Assembly (NCBI GenBank): GCA_022818135.1
Contig: JAFMSR010000002.1
Location: forward strand, 48,151,706-48,215,705
Direction: 5' to 3'
Length of the DNA stretch: 64,000 nucleotides
Source of the DNA: Saxidomus purpurata
Lineage: Eukaryota; Mollusca; Bivalvia; Venerida; Veneridae
The notes under the pieces were generated by a model that made no database searches, was not told the origin of the DNA, and saw only the letters and a list, made by a program, of their open reading frames with translations. The position numbers were made by a program, and so were the translations under genes. Below, one piece after another: positions 22,867 through 34,052 of the stretch (position 1 is its first letter; every line of letters begins with the position of its first letter).

Positions 22867-23344
22867 ATGAGTTAAGTCCGTCACACAAACTTAACGTTGG
22901 CTATAACTTTGCCATTTCTTAAGATTTCTTCATCAAACTTTACAATTGTATTGCTTATGACAAAAGGGTCATGATGCCGCCAAATTTTGTAGGTCAAGGT
23001 CATATTTGACAGAGTTATGCCCCTTTTTGTACTTAGATTTTGTCACGAAAACTTAACGTTGGCTTTAACTTTGCCATTTCTTAAGATTTCTTCATCTAAC
23101 TTTCAAATTGCATTGCTTATGACATAAGGCCAGAGTTTTTTTATTTTTCGTTTTACGGGAGCGCCGTACCTAAATATTGCAAAACCCAAATAAGAAAAAG
23201 ATTCGAATTCTTAACTTTATTTTTATTTTTTCCGCCGCCCGTTGCTTCTATCTCCGAAAGAAAATAAAATTTAGTGTTATTTAACCTAACGCTAATTTCA
23301 CGAGTATTTTGGAGTGACTTCGCGTGAAGTATTCATTAATTAAA

Positions 23345-24325
23345 ATATTGGTAAAACACACCTGTAAAAGCAACCTGTTGATTTTAGATCCATTGAATCA
23401 CAAAGATCGAATCAGACATCGCCGTCGACGTTTTTCGTTGAGAATCGCCGCTACTGCATGTATACTATCACAGCGTTATGTTGTTTTTTTTTATTGTTTC
23501 AAAAAGTATTGAGTTATTTCTTTTTCAGAACCTAAAATATTTATCACCTTTATGTTGATTTAAAATATTTATTTCCGTTAAAAATCCGCTGTCCCTTAGC
23601 ATTGTCACTCGCGATAGGTGTGAAGAATATGGCCTGTCGTACTAATCCAGTCAATTATGAAATTGTTGGCAAATCCAAGCTGTGTGACACCGCTGACTGA
23701 GTTGTGAATGCAAAAAGTATTTATCAATTAACATTTCCAATTGTTCTGTATTTAAATCAAAACGTTCTGTTTTAAAGAAAATCGTGGCGTTCCAGCGTGT
23801 CCGTTTTTTTGTCATTAATTGTTTCATCAACTGTCAAAGCCAACGCTTTTCCAGTTACAATTTTCTGCTATTTATTTTAATGAATAACTTTTGCCGAAAT
23901 ATTTATTTTTACTGCAACCTCTTTTATTCATAAAGATAAAGCCGCAGGTGTCACGAGATCAAAGAACAAACGCCGACGCACATTGTACATGTGAGTTTGT
24001 TTGATCTTAGTGAAGCACGTGGCATCAAACAGATCGAGATATTTGACAGTTTGAGACATGAAAAAGCAATTTTTGACAATAGTCTGATAATTTTGGATTA
24101 TAGAAATAATAGTTTGGAATAGATAATGTTATGAGTAAGTTTTGTTTTTGTTGATAAAATATATTGAACACGCTATACAAATGTACGTCGGTCGGCAAAT
24201 ATTTTTGAATGCTACATGCATACAACTCAAAAACATTTCACGTGTAGACACATTTCTACTGGCTATAATAAATTTGATTTTTATGTCCCGTAAACCCGTT
24301 CATTTACCTGTAAAATCACGCGAAG
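23345..24325 (+). repeat. Repeat N copy 1 (upstream region of transposase 2 family)
   Basis: Nearly 1 kb aligning to the reverse complement of 28843-29830 with moderate divergence. Copy 2 lies just upstream of the second transposase on that gene's strand, so this segment probably represents the 5' region of that transposon without its coding part. Short ORFs here are not conserved between the copies. Confidence 0.65.
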
Positions 24326-24339
24326 TGATGCGATTTAAC

Positions 24340-24485
24340 TCCCGCGAAGTGACGCGATATTTCTCCATACGCGAAGTCACTTCATGCACTCCCAAGCTCA
24401 CTCGAAGTCACGTTATTTGTCTCCGAGTTACTCCCGCGAAGTGTGGAGTTCGCGTTTTTTGCATAATCCTCCAGGCCTGTACTGT
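24340..24485 (+). repeat. CGCGAAGTGA-motif repeat, copy 2
   Basis: CGCGAAGTGA/CGCGAAGTCA-like motifs occur about five times in 120 bp and invite hairpins (ACTTCGCG pairs with CGCGAAGT). Inverted relative to the copy at 12586-12712. Confidence 0.65.
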
Positions 24486-24524
24486 ACGTCTGTAACAACT
24501 TGCGTCTGAAAAAAACCCCGACCT

Positions 24525-25577
24525 ACCTACCCTATTTCTTTGACCAATGTTACCTCTACCAAGATTGTTTAAATTATGACCCCCAGGTCAAAATTGACCC
24601 CGTGAGGGTGGGCACTTAGTTTTTGCATAGGCATATAAATTATAGGAAAAACTTTAAAAATCGTCTTCTCTGAAACCACAAGGCCTAGAGCTTAGATATT
24701 TGGCATGTAGCATTGTCTAGTGGACCTCTACCAAGATTGTTCAAATTATGACCCCAGGGTCAAAATTGACCCCGCACCGGGGGTCACTTAGTTTTGCATA
24801 AGAATATATAGGAAAAACTTTAAAAATCTTCTTCTCTGAAACCAAAAGGCCTAGAGCTAAGATATTTAGCATGTAGCATTGGCTAGTGGACCTCTACCAA
24901 GATTGTTCAAATTATGAGCCCCGGATCAAAATTGACCCCGCACCGGGGGTCACTTAGTTTTACATAGGCTTATGTAGGAAAAACTTTAAAAATCTTCTTC
25001 TCTGAAAGCAAAAGGCCTAGAGCTTAGATATTTGGCATGTAGCATTGGCTAGTGAACCTCTTTGAAGATTGTTCAAATTATGACCCTCGGATCAAAATTG
25101 ACCCCGCACCGGGGGTCACTTAGTTTTACATAGGCTTATATAGTAAGAACTTTAAAAATCTTCTTCTTTTAAACCACAAGGCCTAGAGCTTAGATATTTG
25201 ACATGTAGCATTGGCTAGTGGACCTCTACCAAGATTGTTCAAATTATGACCGCTGGGTCAAAATTGACCCTGCAACGGGGGTCACTTAGTTTTACATAGG
25301 CTTATATAGGGAAAACTTTAAAAATCTTTTATTCTGAAACCACAAGGCCTAGAGCTTAGATATTTGGCATGTAGCATTGCCTAGTAGACCTCTTCAAAGT
25401 TTGTTCAAATAAAGTCCATGGGGTCAAAATTGACCTTGCCCGGGGGGGGATCATTTGTTTTACAAAGGCGTATATAGGAAAACTTATTTGGTATATAACA
25501 TTATCTAGTGATCTTCCACCAGGCAAGTGGACTTGTACCAAGGTGAGCGAAATAGGGCCATCTTGGCCCTCTTGTTT
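24525..25577 (+). mobile_element. Tandem-repeat element E (166-bp monomers), 5'-truncated
   Basis: CCTCTACCAAGATTGTTCAA-type starts at 24553, 24725, 24891, 25057, 25223 and 25389 give a period of 166 bp after a longer first unit. The right end reads GGTGAGCGAAATAGGGCCATCTTGGCCCTCTTGTTT. It has the same GGTGAGC box and GGGCCAT/ATGGCCC-type hairpin as element D, with a C-to-T change in the loop. The matching left GCTCACC end is missing. Confidence 0.75.
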
Positions 25578-25630
25578 TAGCCTTTACACTTTTTGGTCGA
25601 AAATAATATGTCTAAAGTAACCAAGAGAAA

Positions 25631-26068
25631 AACAAGAGCTGTCCCTCACAAGTGACGAATGCCCCCGAAAGAGGTGTCTCACAGTCTTTGTCCTCTCCAT
25701 GTGCTCAATAATTGTGGTATGTAATTTTAAAATCCATGCGACACATCGGCTTGATGTGCTAGACATTTGTGCCAAGTTATTTTAAAATCCTTCAATGCAT
25801 GACAAAGTTACAGTCTGGACACGAATGTGTGCATATATACAGGATTCCATTACCTTCAAACTCTAAGTGTGACCTTGACCTTTGAGGTAGGGACGTGGGT
25901 CTTGCACGCGACACGTCGTCTTGATGTGCTAGACATTTGTGCCAAGTTATTTTAAGATCCTTCAATGCATGACAGAGTTACAGTCTGGACACGAATTTGT
26001 AAGCACACAGACGGACGGACAGACAGACGGACTGTGCGATTTTTATATGCCACCCTTTGGGGGCATAA
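25631..26068 (-). mobile_element. Short tandem-repeat element L (~170-bp monomers)
   Basis: Bounded by ATGCCCCCGAAAG (left) and CTTTGGGGGCAT (right), with AACAAGAGCTGTCCCTCAC outside the left box. Read on the minus strand, it ends with the GACAGCTCTTGTT motif seen in elements A-C. Two monomers share CTTGATGTGCTAGACATTTG at 25750 and 25920. The right part has GACGGACGGACAG. Confidence 0.7.
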
Positions 26069-26415
26069 AATCTTTAGACCCAACCGGGAATCGAAACCCA
26101 GTATCTTTGGCATGAAAGGTGCACACACAGTCATGTCGCTAAAGAGGTATCCCAACAGCGAGGCTGTTTGAAGTGGCCTATATCACTACACTCTTCCCCT
26201 CTTTATGTTATGGCGCCGGACATCAACTGTGCAGCCTTGCAGTTTCTAGCCCATTATTGCTCCCCTGGTGGCCTATTCCCAGTCACCGAGTTATCAGAAC
26301 TTATCCTCGTCGCCATTGAAGTAACCGAGAGGAGAACAACCTTTAGGCCAAACCGAGAATTGAACCCAGTACCTTTGGCATGACAAGCTCACACTCAACC
26401 ATGTCACTAATAATC
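26068..26415 (-). mobile_element. tRNA-derived SINE with a second partial head
   Basis: On the minus strand, AGTGACATGGTTGAGTGTGA (A-box region) and GGTTCAATTCT (B box) at 26341-26415 form a tRNA-like head followed by a non-tRNA body. A second, similar head (AGCGACATGACTGTGTGTG ... GGGTTTCGATTCCC) lies at 26070-26145. This suggests tandem or nested copies of one family. Confidence 0.6.
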
Positions 26416-27040
26416 ATCTTGTGAAAATGACAGCTTGTTTTGCCTTTATAATACAGAACTATTATACAACAGGCAGTATGGAGTACAAAACAAGTGTGCA
26501 CAACTTCAAAAAGGTTTCCAAAAAAAAAAGAAAAAAATATAGAAAATCCATCTTATTTTTATTCTTTTTTCTCGACGCTCATTTTTCGACATCTTTTTCT
26601 TATTTTTATTCCCTCCTCCTGACGCTTATTTTTGAAAAAATTCCCGTAAAACGAAAAATAAAAAAACTCTGGCCTAAGGGTCGTTATGCCCCTTTTTATA
26701 CTTAGATTTTTGCTATAACTTTGCCATTTCTTAAAATTTCTTTATCAAACTTTCAAATTGTATTGCTTATGTCAAAAGGGTTGTAATGCTGCCAGATTTT
26801 GTAGGTCAAGGTCTTATTTGACAGAGTTATGCCCCTTTTTGTCCTTAGATTTTGTCACGAAAACTTAACGTTTGCTATTATTTTGCCATTTCATAAGATT
26901 TCTTCATCAAACTTTCAGTTGTATTGCTTATGACATAAGGGTCATGATACCGCCAAAGTTTGTTGGCCAAGGTCATATTTGAAAGAGTTATGCCCCTTTT
27001 TACACTATGATTTTGTCACAAAATTATTGGTTATTCTGAC

Positions 27041-28360
27041 AAAGCATAAGAGGGCGACACAAGTGTTCTACTGAACACCCATCTAGTTTCTAGAAATTGC
27101 TCAGCATTATCTGTTATGTTGTTAGAACAAGCACTATTTGTTTTCTGCCTTTCATCTTGTCCAGAGTCCCTATCAAATGTAGTTGATGGTGCCACCTGCA
27201 AATCTGACACAGCATTTCTGTTAAAAGGAAAAATACTGCATCTCTTAAATGCTGACTGTACATTGCTTGGAGTAAGGGTAGATCTACAAGTAAGATGGGC
27301 AACTTCATATCTGGTTGCAACACTTCCTCCAGATTCCCTTATATAGCAATGATAGGCAGCATTCCATGCTATTTCAAAAGGCCCAAAGTAACTCACATCA
27401 AAGGGTTGGAGAAGACGGCTATAATAGGGAGGTAATACAAACAAGATGATATTTTCTATCTTAGCCCACTGTATCAAATCAAAAGCAACGTGGCTCTTGT
27501 GACCATCATATAATACCAGAACTGGTTCCTCAGGAGATCTTGGTGGTAAGTATTTTAGTACATGGTCTTTCATGTAAGTTGAAAATATTTCTGTGTTTGA
27601 CCAGCCAGACTGAGTTACAGCTCCAACAGACCCAGGTGTAGCCCCTTCCATTAAAGAATCTAACATTCTTGCACCTGGAAAGACAAAGTAAGGTGGCACT
27701 TGTTGTCCTATAGCATTTACACATCCTATAACAGTCACTGTTTTTGACCTTCCTGATGTTACTGCTTGAACTTTGTGGTACTTACCAGACACTATCTTTG
27801 GCGGTTTATGCTCGGTGTTAAGTTCCTTTTCATCAACATTATACACTAAATGCGGTTTAGCCACTAGATGGTACTTCACCAAAATGTTATTTAGGGCATC
27901 AAAGTAATTGTCAATAGCTTCCCTTGTAGCACTTCTGGCTCTAGCCATGTCTAAACTCTTTCGCTTCTTAATGTTCAGTTCAGGCCACCTACTTATGAAC
28001 TGGTATAACCATCTGTCAGTTAATGGGTGACTTCTCTCTCTTAACCCTAAGCTTACAGTAAAATCACTTGCTTAGTTAATGGTCTCCTGTCTGCTGTACT
28101 CCATAGCCCACTTCAGCCATAGTTGTCAAATGCTTTGTCAAGATAGCTTCTTGCTCCTGTGAAAACAATGTTGGAGCTCCAGTGGCAACACAGTCTACAT
28201 CAATCCTACCATGTAGTCTGTCAATAATTGTTGTTTTGGGTACCTCATAGTAAAGTGCTGCTTTTCTTATTGTCATTCCATTTTCCTTGACTGCCAAATA
28301 TGCCTGAGTCAAACTTTCAGCATCATAGGACCTGTATGGACCCCTGGCAGCTACTTTTGC
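27041..28360 (-). pseudogene. Second psq-DDE (pogo-like) transposase, main part, decayed
   Basis: An N-terminal psq HTH (AAALYYEVPKTTIIDRLHG-like, ~28300-28160) follows an acceptor-like tract near 28350, so a first exon is probably missing. A one-base insertion near 28100-28107 shifts the frame after VGYG. In the new frame there is a stop at 28072-28074, then the CENP-B-type HTH (LTDRWLYQFISRWPELNIKK), then an open frame to 27031. Catalytic motifs are YNVDEK, LYDGHKSH and LLQPFDVSYFGPF, with 35 residues between the last two aspartates (DD35D), all three present. The C-terminus continues at 22866-22618 beyond an inserted array. Clearly inactive, but different in sequence from the transposase at 7451-10157. 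Confidence 0.85.
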
Positions 28361-28842
28361 CAAAAAACAGAAAAAGGGAGTTTGTACTATATAAATTAAG
28401 TTCCAATTAGCAATACTGCAAAACATTGAGATAAGGACAGTGGGTATCTTTGTCACAGTATTAATGGTCAACAGTATACTCTACAAACGTTGCAGCATAG
28501 GTTTTGGGCCCTGGTATAAGCATAATTTAACAGACGCAAGTGAACAAATTTAAACATGCAAATTTTAGAAGAAAAATGATTTTTTGTAACTGTTAATTAT
28601 GGGAGTAGTTGAAAATCGATAGATATATCCTATTTCTACAAAAAGTAACAGAACAAACCTTTCTTATCTCCATTTTAGCTGATTTTACATGGTTGACATT
28701 TTTGCTGTCACTGTAAACAAATATGTGCTTGGACAAGCGTTAGCGATGCGTAACTTCCGTGTTTTACTTATTTTCCGGGGCCAGTCGAACTTCCGTTGTG
28801 GACGAAGTTGTGTTGTACGGGGATAAAATTGCGACATTTCGA

Positions 28843-29830
28843 GTGGTTTTACAGGTAAATTATCACAGGACAGAAAAATCAAATTTATTATATTCAGTAG
28901 AAATGTGTTTACACGTGAATTGTTTTTGTGTGGTATGCAAATTAAATTCAGAAATATTTGCCGACTGACCAGGAATACTCTATAGAACGTTCGTACATTT
29001 GTAAAGCGTGTTCAGTATATTTTATCACCAAAAACAAAACTTACTCATAACATTATTTACTCCAAACTATTATTTTTATAATCCAAAATTATCAGACTAT
29101 TTTCTAGAGCTACTTTTACATGTCTCAAAATGTCAAATATCTCGGTCTTTTTGACAACACATGCTTCACGAAGATCAAAGAAAACTCACATGTACAATGT
29201 AACTGGGGGATTGTTCTTTGAACTCGTGGCACCTGCGGCTTTATCTTTTATGTTTGAGGAGGTTGTAGTAAAAATAATTTATTCGGCAAAGGTTATTCAT
29301 TTAAATAAATATTAATGGAAAAACGTTGGCTTTGACAGTTGCTGAAACAATAAATGACACAAAAAACGAACACAATTTCTAAAAAACAGAACTTTTTGTT
29401 TTAAATAAAGAACGGTTTGAACTTTTTAAATGTTAATTGATAAATATTTTTACGAACTTATTTAAAATTCACAAATTAACAAACATTGCTCAGTCAGTGG
29501 TGTCACTCAGCTTGGATGTGCAAACAGTTTCGTTATTATTTATGACAGACCATATTTTTCACATCTATCGCTAGTGACAAATGCTAAGGGACCACTTACA
29601 GCTTATTTTAATGGAAATAAATATTTTAAGACAATATAAAAGTGATCAATATTTTAGGTTCTTATAAGAAATAACACAATTCTTTTTGAAACAATAAGAT
29701 AATGAAAAAAATCATAACAACATGATAGTATACAGTAGCGGTGATTCTCAACGAAAATATGTTCGATTCGATCGATCTTAATTCAACAGGTCGCTTTTAC
29801 AGAATTAATGTTGGTTTTGCAAATTAATCG
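28843..29830 (-). repeat. Repeat N copy 2, upstream of transposase 2
   Basis: Inverted match to 23345-24325. Because it lies 5' of the transposase on the same strand, it is probably the element's left part. I could not identify its TIR, as similarity fades around 29830. Confidence 0.6.
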
Positions 29831-30509
29831 GGCGGGTCTCGGCAGGATCATGTGGGACTGTCTTACATTATTCATTTCATTTTTCTTTATTTTTCTCAAA
29901 TTTTGACTTGTCCTTGGACAACTTGGGCAGAAATGCCACTTGTCCGCTGGCAAAAAACCTGTGTCGGACAAGTCGGATGTAGGAATTCCGCACCCCCCAC
30001 CCACCCTGAAAAAATTTAAACCCCGTGTCACCGCAGCTGCATTCTTACGTTTCCTGGGGTATATTTTGGTGGAAAATAAAGAGACTAAGTTTATGAATTT
30101 GGCCTCACTGAAAATCAGATATCTTAAAACTCATGCTCTCATAAAACACAAGCACTTATCAAAATAACAAAAATAGATTTAAAACGTTTCGTAATTTATT
30201 TAGAAAACATGTTGGAGAATACATAAAAATGTCCATTGCTTTGCACATTTATGCATGTCTGCAAACTAAAAGTTTTTATGTCACTTTCATTAATGTGTAC
30301 ATGTGCGACAGTTGTGGGGGGCGGGTTTAATCTGCATATGAAATTTAAGGACTGAGTGTCACCAAACGAAATCCATGAAGGCGTGCACAATGCACCTAGT
30401 GATGATTGTCCTTCATGTTAAGCTGTAAAGAAATAGACTGCTGAATTCATATGGTAGTGAATTATAGAACAGCATATTGCTAATACTATAGTCCCTCCAG
30501 TTCATTTTT
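29830..30509. other. Stretch without recognisable genes
   Basis: Contains repeated ACTTGTCC words around 29905-29970, also seen at 6525-6595, perhaps a dispersed fragment. Otherwise I see nothing. Confidence 0.4.
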
Positions 30510-31958
30510 AGCTCGACTATTCGAAGAATAAGGAGGCTATTGCACTCGCCCCAGCGTCGGCATCTGCGTTGGTTAAAGTTTTTCATAAAGTTCAATATCT
30601 TGAATACTATCAAAGATATTGGCTTGAAACTCAAACTATATGTTACCATCAACATCTACACTTGATGAAAAAATCTCGATAACTCTGTTTTGATTTTTGA
30701 CAGATTTATGCCCCTTTTTAACTTAGAATTTTTGGTTAAAGTTTTTTATAAATTCAAATATCTTGAATACTATCAAAGGTATTGACTTGAAACTCAAAGT
30801 ATGTGTCTACCATCAACATCTTCACCTGAAGAAACAATCCCCATAGCTCTGTTTTGATTTTTGTCAGATTTATGCCCCTTTTTAACTTAGATTTTTGGTT
30901 AATTTTTTTTATAAATCCAAATATCTTGAATACAACAACAACAACACAGTTTATTCAGCATTAAGTAATATTACATTACTATCAAAGGTATTGACTTGAA
31001 ACTCAAACTTTATGTTAACCATCAACATCTACACTTGAGGAAACAATCCCCATAACTCTGTTTTGATTTTTGACAGATTTATGCCCCTTTTTAACTTAGA
31101 ATTTTTGGTTAAAGTTTTTTATAAATTCAAATATCTTGAATACTATCAAAGGTATTGACTTGAAACTCAAAGTATGTGTCTACCATCAACATCTTCACCT
31201 GAAGAAACAATCCCCATAACTCTGTTCTGATTTTTGACAGATTTATGCCCCTTTTTAACTTTGAATTTTTGGTAAAAGATTTTATAAAGGCAAATATTTT
31301 GAATACTTTCAAAGGTATTGACTTGAAACTCAAATTATGTGTCCACCATCAACATCTTCACCTGAAGAAACAATCCCCATAACTCTGTTTTCATTTTTGT
31401 TAGATTTATGCCCCTTTTTAACTTAGAATTTTAGTTAAAGATTTATATGAAGTCAAATATCTTGAATACTATCAAAGCTATTGACTTGAAACTTAAAATG
31501 AATGTTTACTATCAACATCTTCACCAATGTTTTTGATTTTTGACATATTTATGCCCCTTTTAACTTAGAATTTTGTCACAGTTTTTACTAGACTATTATT
31601 AGAAATACTCGAAATTGCTTACTTTTGAAATGTCATAGAATAATTATGCAGCATGCAGCGGTCATGTTTTTTAAATTTTAAACATATCAATTTTGAAACG
31701 TTACAAAGTTATTCATGATCAAATATACAAGGTCATGTATTTCTTTGAAATTATCCCCCTTCTCCCCCCAGTTGGCTAACAGAATCCAGAGTAAGGCTTT
31801 GCATGTAATGTACATTTACATAGGTCTTTGAACAAGTTTCATATCTTTGACCTTAATTCTTATAGACAATTACACAATACACCTGTTCTTAGACAAAAAA
31901 AAACATTTTACCGACAAGCTTTCGAATAGTCGAGCGTGCTGTCATGAGACAGCTCTTG
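30510..31958 (+). mobile_element. Pearl/HINE-like element C (164-bp monomers)
   Basis: Starts AGCTCGACTATTCGAAG, then CAGCGTCGGCATCTGCGTTG. CATCAACATC recurs at 30647, 30811, 31020 (after a 45-nt insertion) and 31184, giving a 164-bp period. It ends CGAATAGTCGAGCGTGCTGTC, loop, GACAGCTCTT. The 3' non-repeat part resembles the relic at 16600-16720. Confidence 0.8.
30933..30977 (+). repeat. 45-nt insertion in one monomer of element C
   Basis: CAACAACAACAACACAGTTT plus about 25 further bases interrupt TTGAATA|CTATCAAAGG, which is continuous in the neighbouring monomers. A similar AACAACAACAACA tract followed by T-rich sequence occurs at ~14392. It may be a very short retrotransposon 3' end. Confidence 0.55.
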
Positions 31959-31959
31959 T

Positions 31960-32910
31960 TTTTATGTCTTTCACATGAACAAACTTTTGGCAAGGTAAGT
32001 GCCGTGAATAATAATGCCAGACAAACAATTAAGTAGGCTGAATCGTTCCAAAGAGCTTTTGAGACATTTCAGGGAAATCCAGAAAAGGTCTCGTGAGAAT
32101 TGTGACGCAGGATGTGAAATGGGTCCAACATTCAAAGTGGAAACATCTTAGGGGCCCTAAGATTCTTTCACGTGTATTTAAAAGTTGGGTTGAATTATAC
32201 ACTTCCGTATGCATGCATCAATGAATTTCATTCAAAGTCTGCCAACTTTGAGTCGACTTTGAATAAATGAATTGAATTGAATGTTTGCCTTCAAGTTGAT
32301 TAAATCTTGACTGACTGTGTAAAAGCCACTCATAAGCTACGGATGATATCTTCGTTATCAGACTAAAATAATTTTTATAAAATTAACCAAAAAACATGCA
32401 TGAAGTCGGGAGTCAACCTCAATTTAAAATGTTTGACAATAGTTATTCATTTGACAAAGAACCTCGATGAATCATGCAGGTATGATGTTCTCTGTGTATT
32501 TCACAAACTATAAGTTGGTGAGAAACTTTTGACTAAAAGAATAAAATTAAAATTTGCGTACCAGGATATCTTATTCATACAATATCATACATTTGCAAAT
32601 AGAAACATTTGCCAAATTGAAGATGAATGTGGTTATTATAATTAATCCGGATATGTATAAAATAAAAAAAATGCATTATTTTCTTGAAATTTGCATACGG
32701 CATACTTTTGCCTACATCACCGTACTAAAATAGCATGATCTGCACAGTTTCATCTCTGCCCGGGAATGATGGATCCATCATCAATCAAAACATTTGACAG
32801 GACCAAAAAATGGCTAAAATTTACATATTTTATGCAGATAAATGGCAAAAAATAAAAATATTTCAAGTTATAGAGAATTAATAAAGTATTATCATGCCTT
32901 GAATGCCAGA
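31960..32910. other. Stretch without recognisable genes
   Basis: AT-rich. A 61-codon minus-strand ORF at 32029-32214 has no features. Nothing else seen. Confidence 0.5.
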
Positions 32911-32914
32911 TCTT

Positions 32915-32974
32915 TACTGGGTTTTAATGAATAATTTAAGTATATACTGGGTTTTAATGAATAATCCAAGTATA
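32915..32974 (+). repeat. Two tandem 30-bp units
   Basis: TACTGGGTTTTAATGAATAA followed by ten bases, occurring twice with two substitutions. A local duplication. Confidence 0.85.
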
Positions 32975-33108
32975 TAAACATTTCATTTCATAATAAAGTG
33001 TAACTCCCTGCTATTACATAAAATGTAAAATTAATTCGAAAGTGGACCAGTTGAAGTCTAATAAGCCTCAAACTGAAATTGTAATGCACCTTTCAACTGT
33101 TTACACGC

Positions 33109-33183
33109 AATATGTTATAGGTGATATACGCATTTTTTCATTACGTATGTTAAAGAAAATGCGTATATCACCTATAACATATT
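33109..33183. repeat. Hairpin with perfect 28-bp arms
   Basis: The left arm 33109-33136 (AATATGTTATAGGTGATATA...) pairs perfectly with 33156-33183 across a 19-nt loop. I see no flanking duplication. A transcript would form a precursor-miRNA-sized stem, but perfect AT-rich symmetry fits a young palindromic insertion better. Confidence 0.75.
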
Positions 33184-33198
33184 GGTAGTAGAGACTAT

Positions 33199-33492
33199 AA
33201 TTATAAAATTAAACGAGACTTACCTGTAAGGTGAAGTTTAATGGTAATTTTGTCGACCACAAACTCCCCAGGGGTCACATAGAGAGATGACGCAGCATCG
33301 ACCAGGCTCATCAGTATTTTAGAGTAAAAATATCAGGAGTTAAGATTCTGACAGACCGTATTTAACTCGTGCTCTTTGAGAAGGATCAAGACATGGGTAG
33401 GGAGGTGGGTATGTGACCCCTGGGGAGTTTGTGGTCGACGAAATTACAACTAAACTTCACCTTACAGGTAAGTCTCGTTTAATTTTATAATT
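33199..33492. mobile_element. Foldback MITE with ~83-bp inverted arms
   Basis: The arms 33199-33281 and 33410-33492 match inverted with few differences and enclose a ~128-bp centre. Each arm contains TTCACCTTACAG|GTAAGT, an ideal splice donor, once per strand, and a CCCCTGGGG palindrome. The following sequence runs into an assembly gap 60 bp later, plausibly because of such repeats. Confidence 0.8.
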
Positions 33493-33552
33493 TCGTCTCC
33501 CAGATAACTCCCCTAAGGGGCCCTATAGAGATTTTAGAGTTGATCCTTTGAA

Positions 33553-34052
33553 NNNNNNNNNNNNNNNNNNNNNNNNNNNNNNNNNNNNNNNNNNNNNNNN
33601 NNNNNNNNNNNNNNNNNNNNNNNNNNNNNNNNNNNNNNNNNNNNNNNNNNNNNNNNNNNNNNNNNNNNNNNNNNNNNNNNNNNNNNNNNNNNNNNNNNNN
33701 NNNNNNNNNNNNNNNNNNNNNNNNNNNNNNNNNNNNNNNNNNNNNNNNNNNNNNNNNNNNNNNNNNNNNNNNNNNNNNNNNNNNNNNNNNNNNNNNNNNN
33801 NNNNNNNNNNNNNNNNNNNNNNNNNNNNNNNNNNNNNNNNNNNNNNNNNNNNNNNNNNNNNNNNNNNNNNNNNNNNNNNNNNNNNNNNNNNNNNNNNNNN
33901 NNNNNNNNNNNNNNNNNNNNNNNNNNNNNNNNNNNNNNNNNNNNNNNNNNNNNNNNNNNNNNNNNNNNNNNNNNNNNNNNNNNNNNNNNNNNNNNNNNNN
34001 NNNNNNNNNNNNNNNNNNNNNNNNNNNNNNNNNNNNNNNNNNNNNNNNNNNN
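33553..34052. other. Assembly gap (500 N)
   Basis: Exactly 500 N, a placeholder length; the true size is unknown. ORFs across it are meaningless. Confidence 1.

Larger units (their letters stand above)
23128..26674. mobile_element. 3.5 kb element with perfect 33-bp TIRs and TAA duplication (Harbinger-like)
   Basis: The first 33 bases (GGCCAGAGTTTTTTTATTTT... to ACGGGA) are exactly the reverse complement of 26642-26674. TAA flanks both sides (23125-23127, 26675-26677). The neighbouring monomer reads GACATAAGGGTC uninterrupted, which gives the empty site. GGCC ends and a 3-bp TWA duplication are typical of PIF/Harbinger, but no transposase is present. Inside are a repeat shared with 28843-29830, CGCGAAGTGA motifs, element E (24525-25577), element L (25631-26068) and SINE pieces. 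Confidence 0.8.
22866..27040 (-). repeat. Tandem-repeat element F (~162-bp monomers), split by a 3.5 kb element
   Basis: Units containing AACTTTGCCATTTCTTAAG, GTCATGATGCCGCCAAA and AGTTATGCCCCTTTTT recur at 22890, 23053 and again from 26700 to 27010. It lies between the two halves of a transposase gene. Its own ends are not defined, and GCTCGAC boxes are not visible. Without the internal insertion it would be about 0.6 kb. Confidence 0.65.

Noticed and set aside
27114..27724. Short ORFs overlapping the second transposase
   Set aside because: Other-frame shadows of the DDE coding region.
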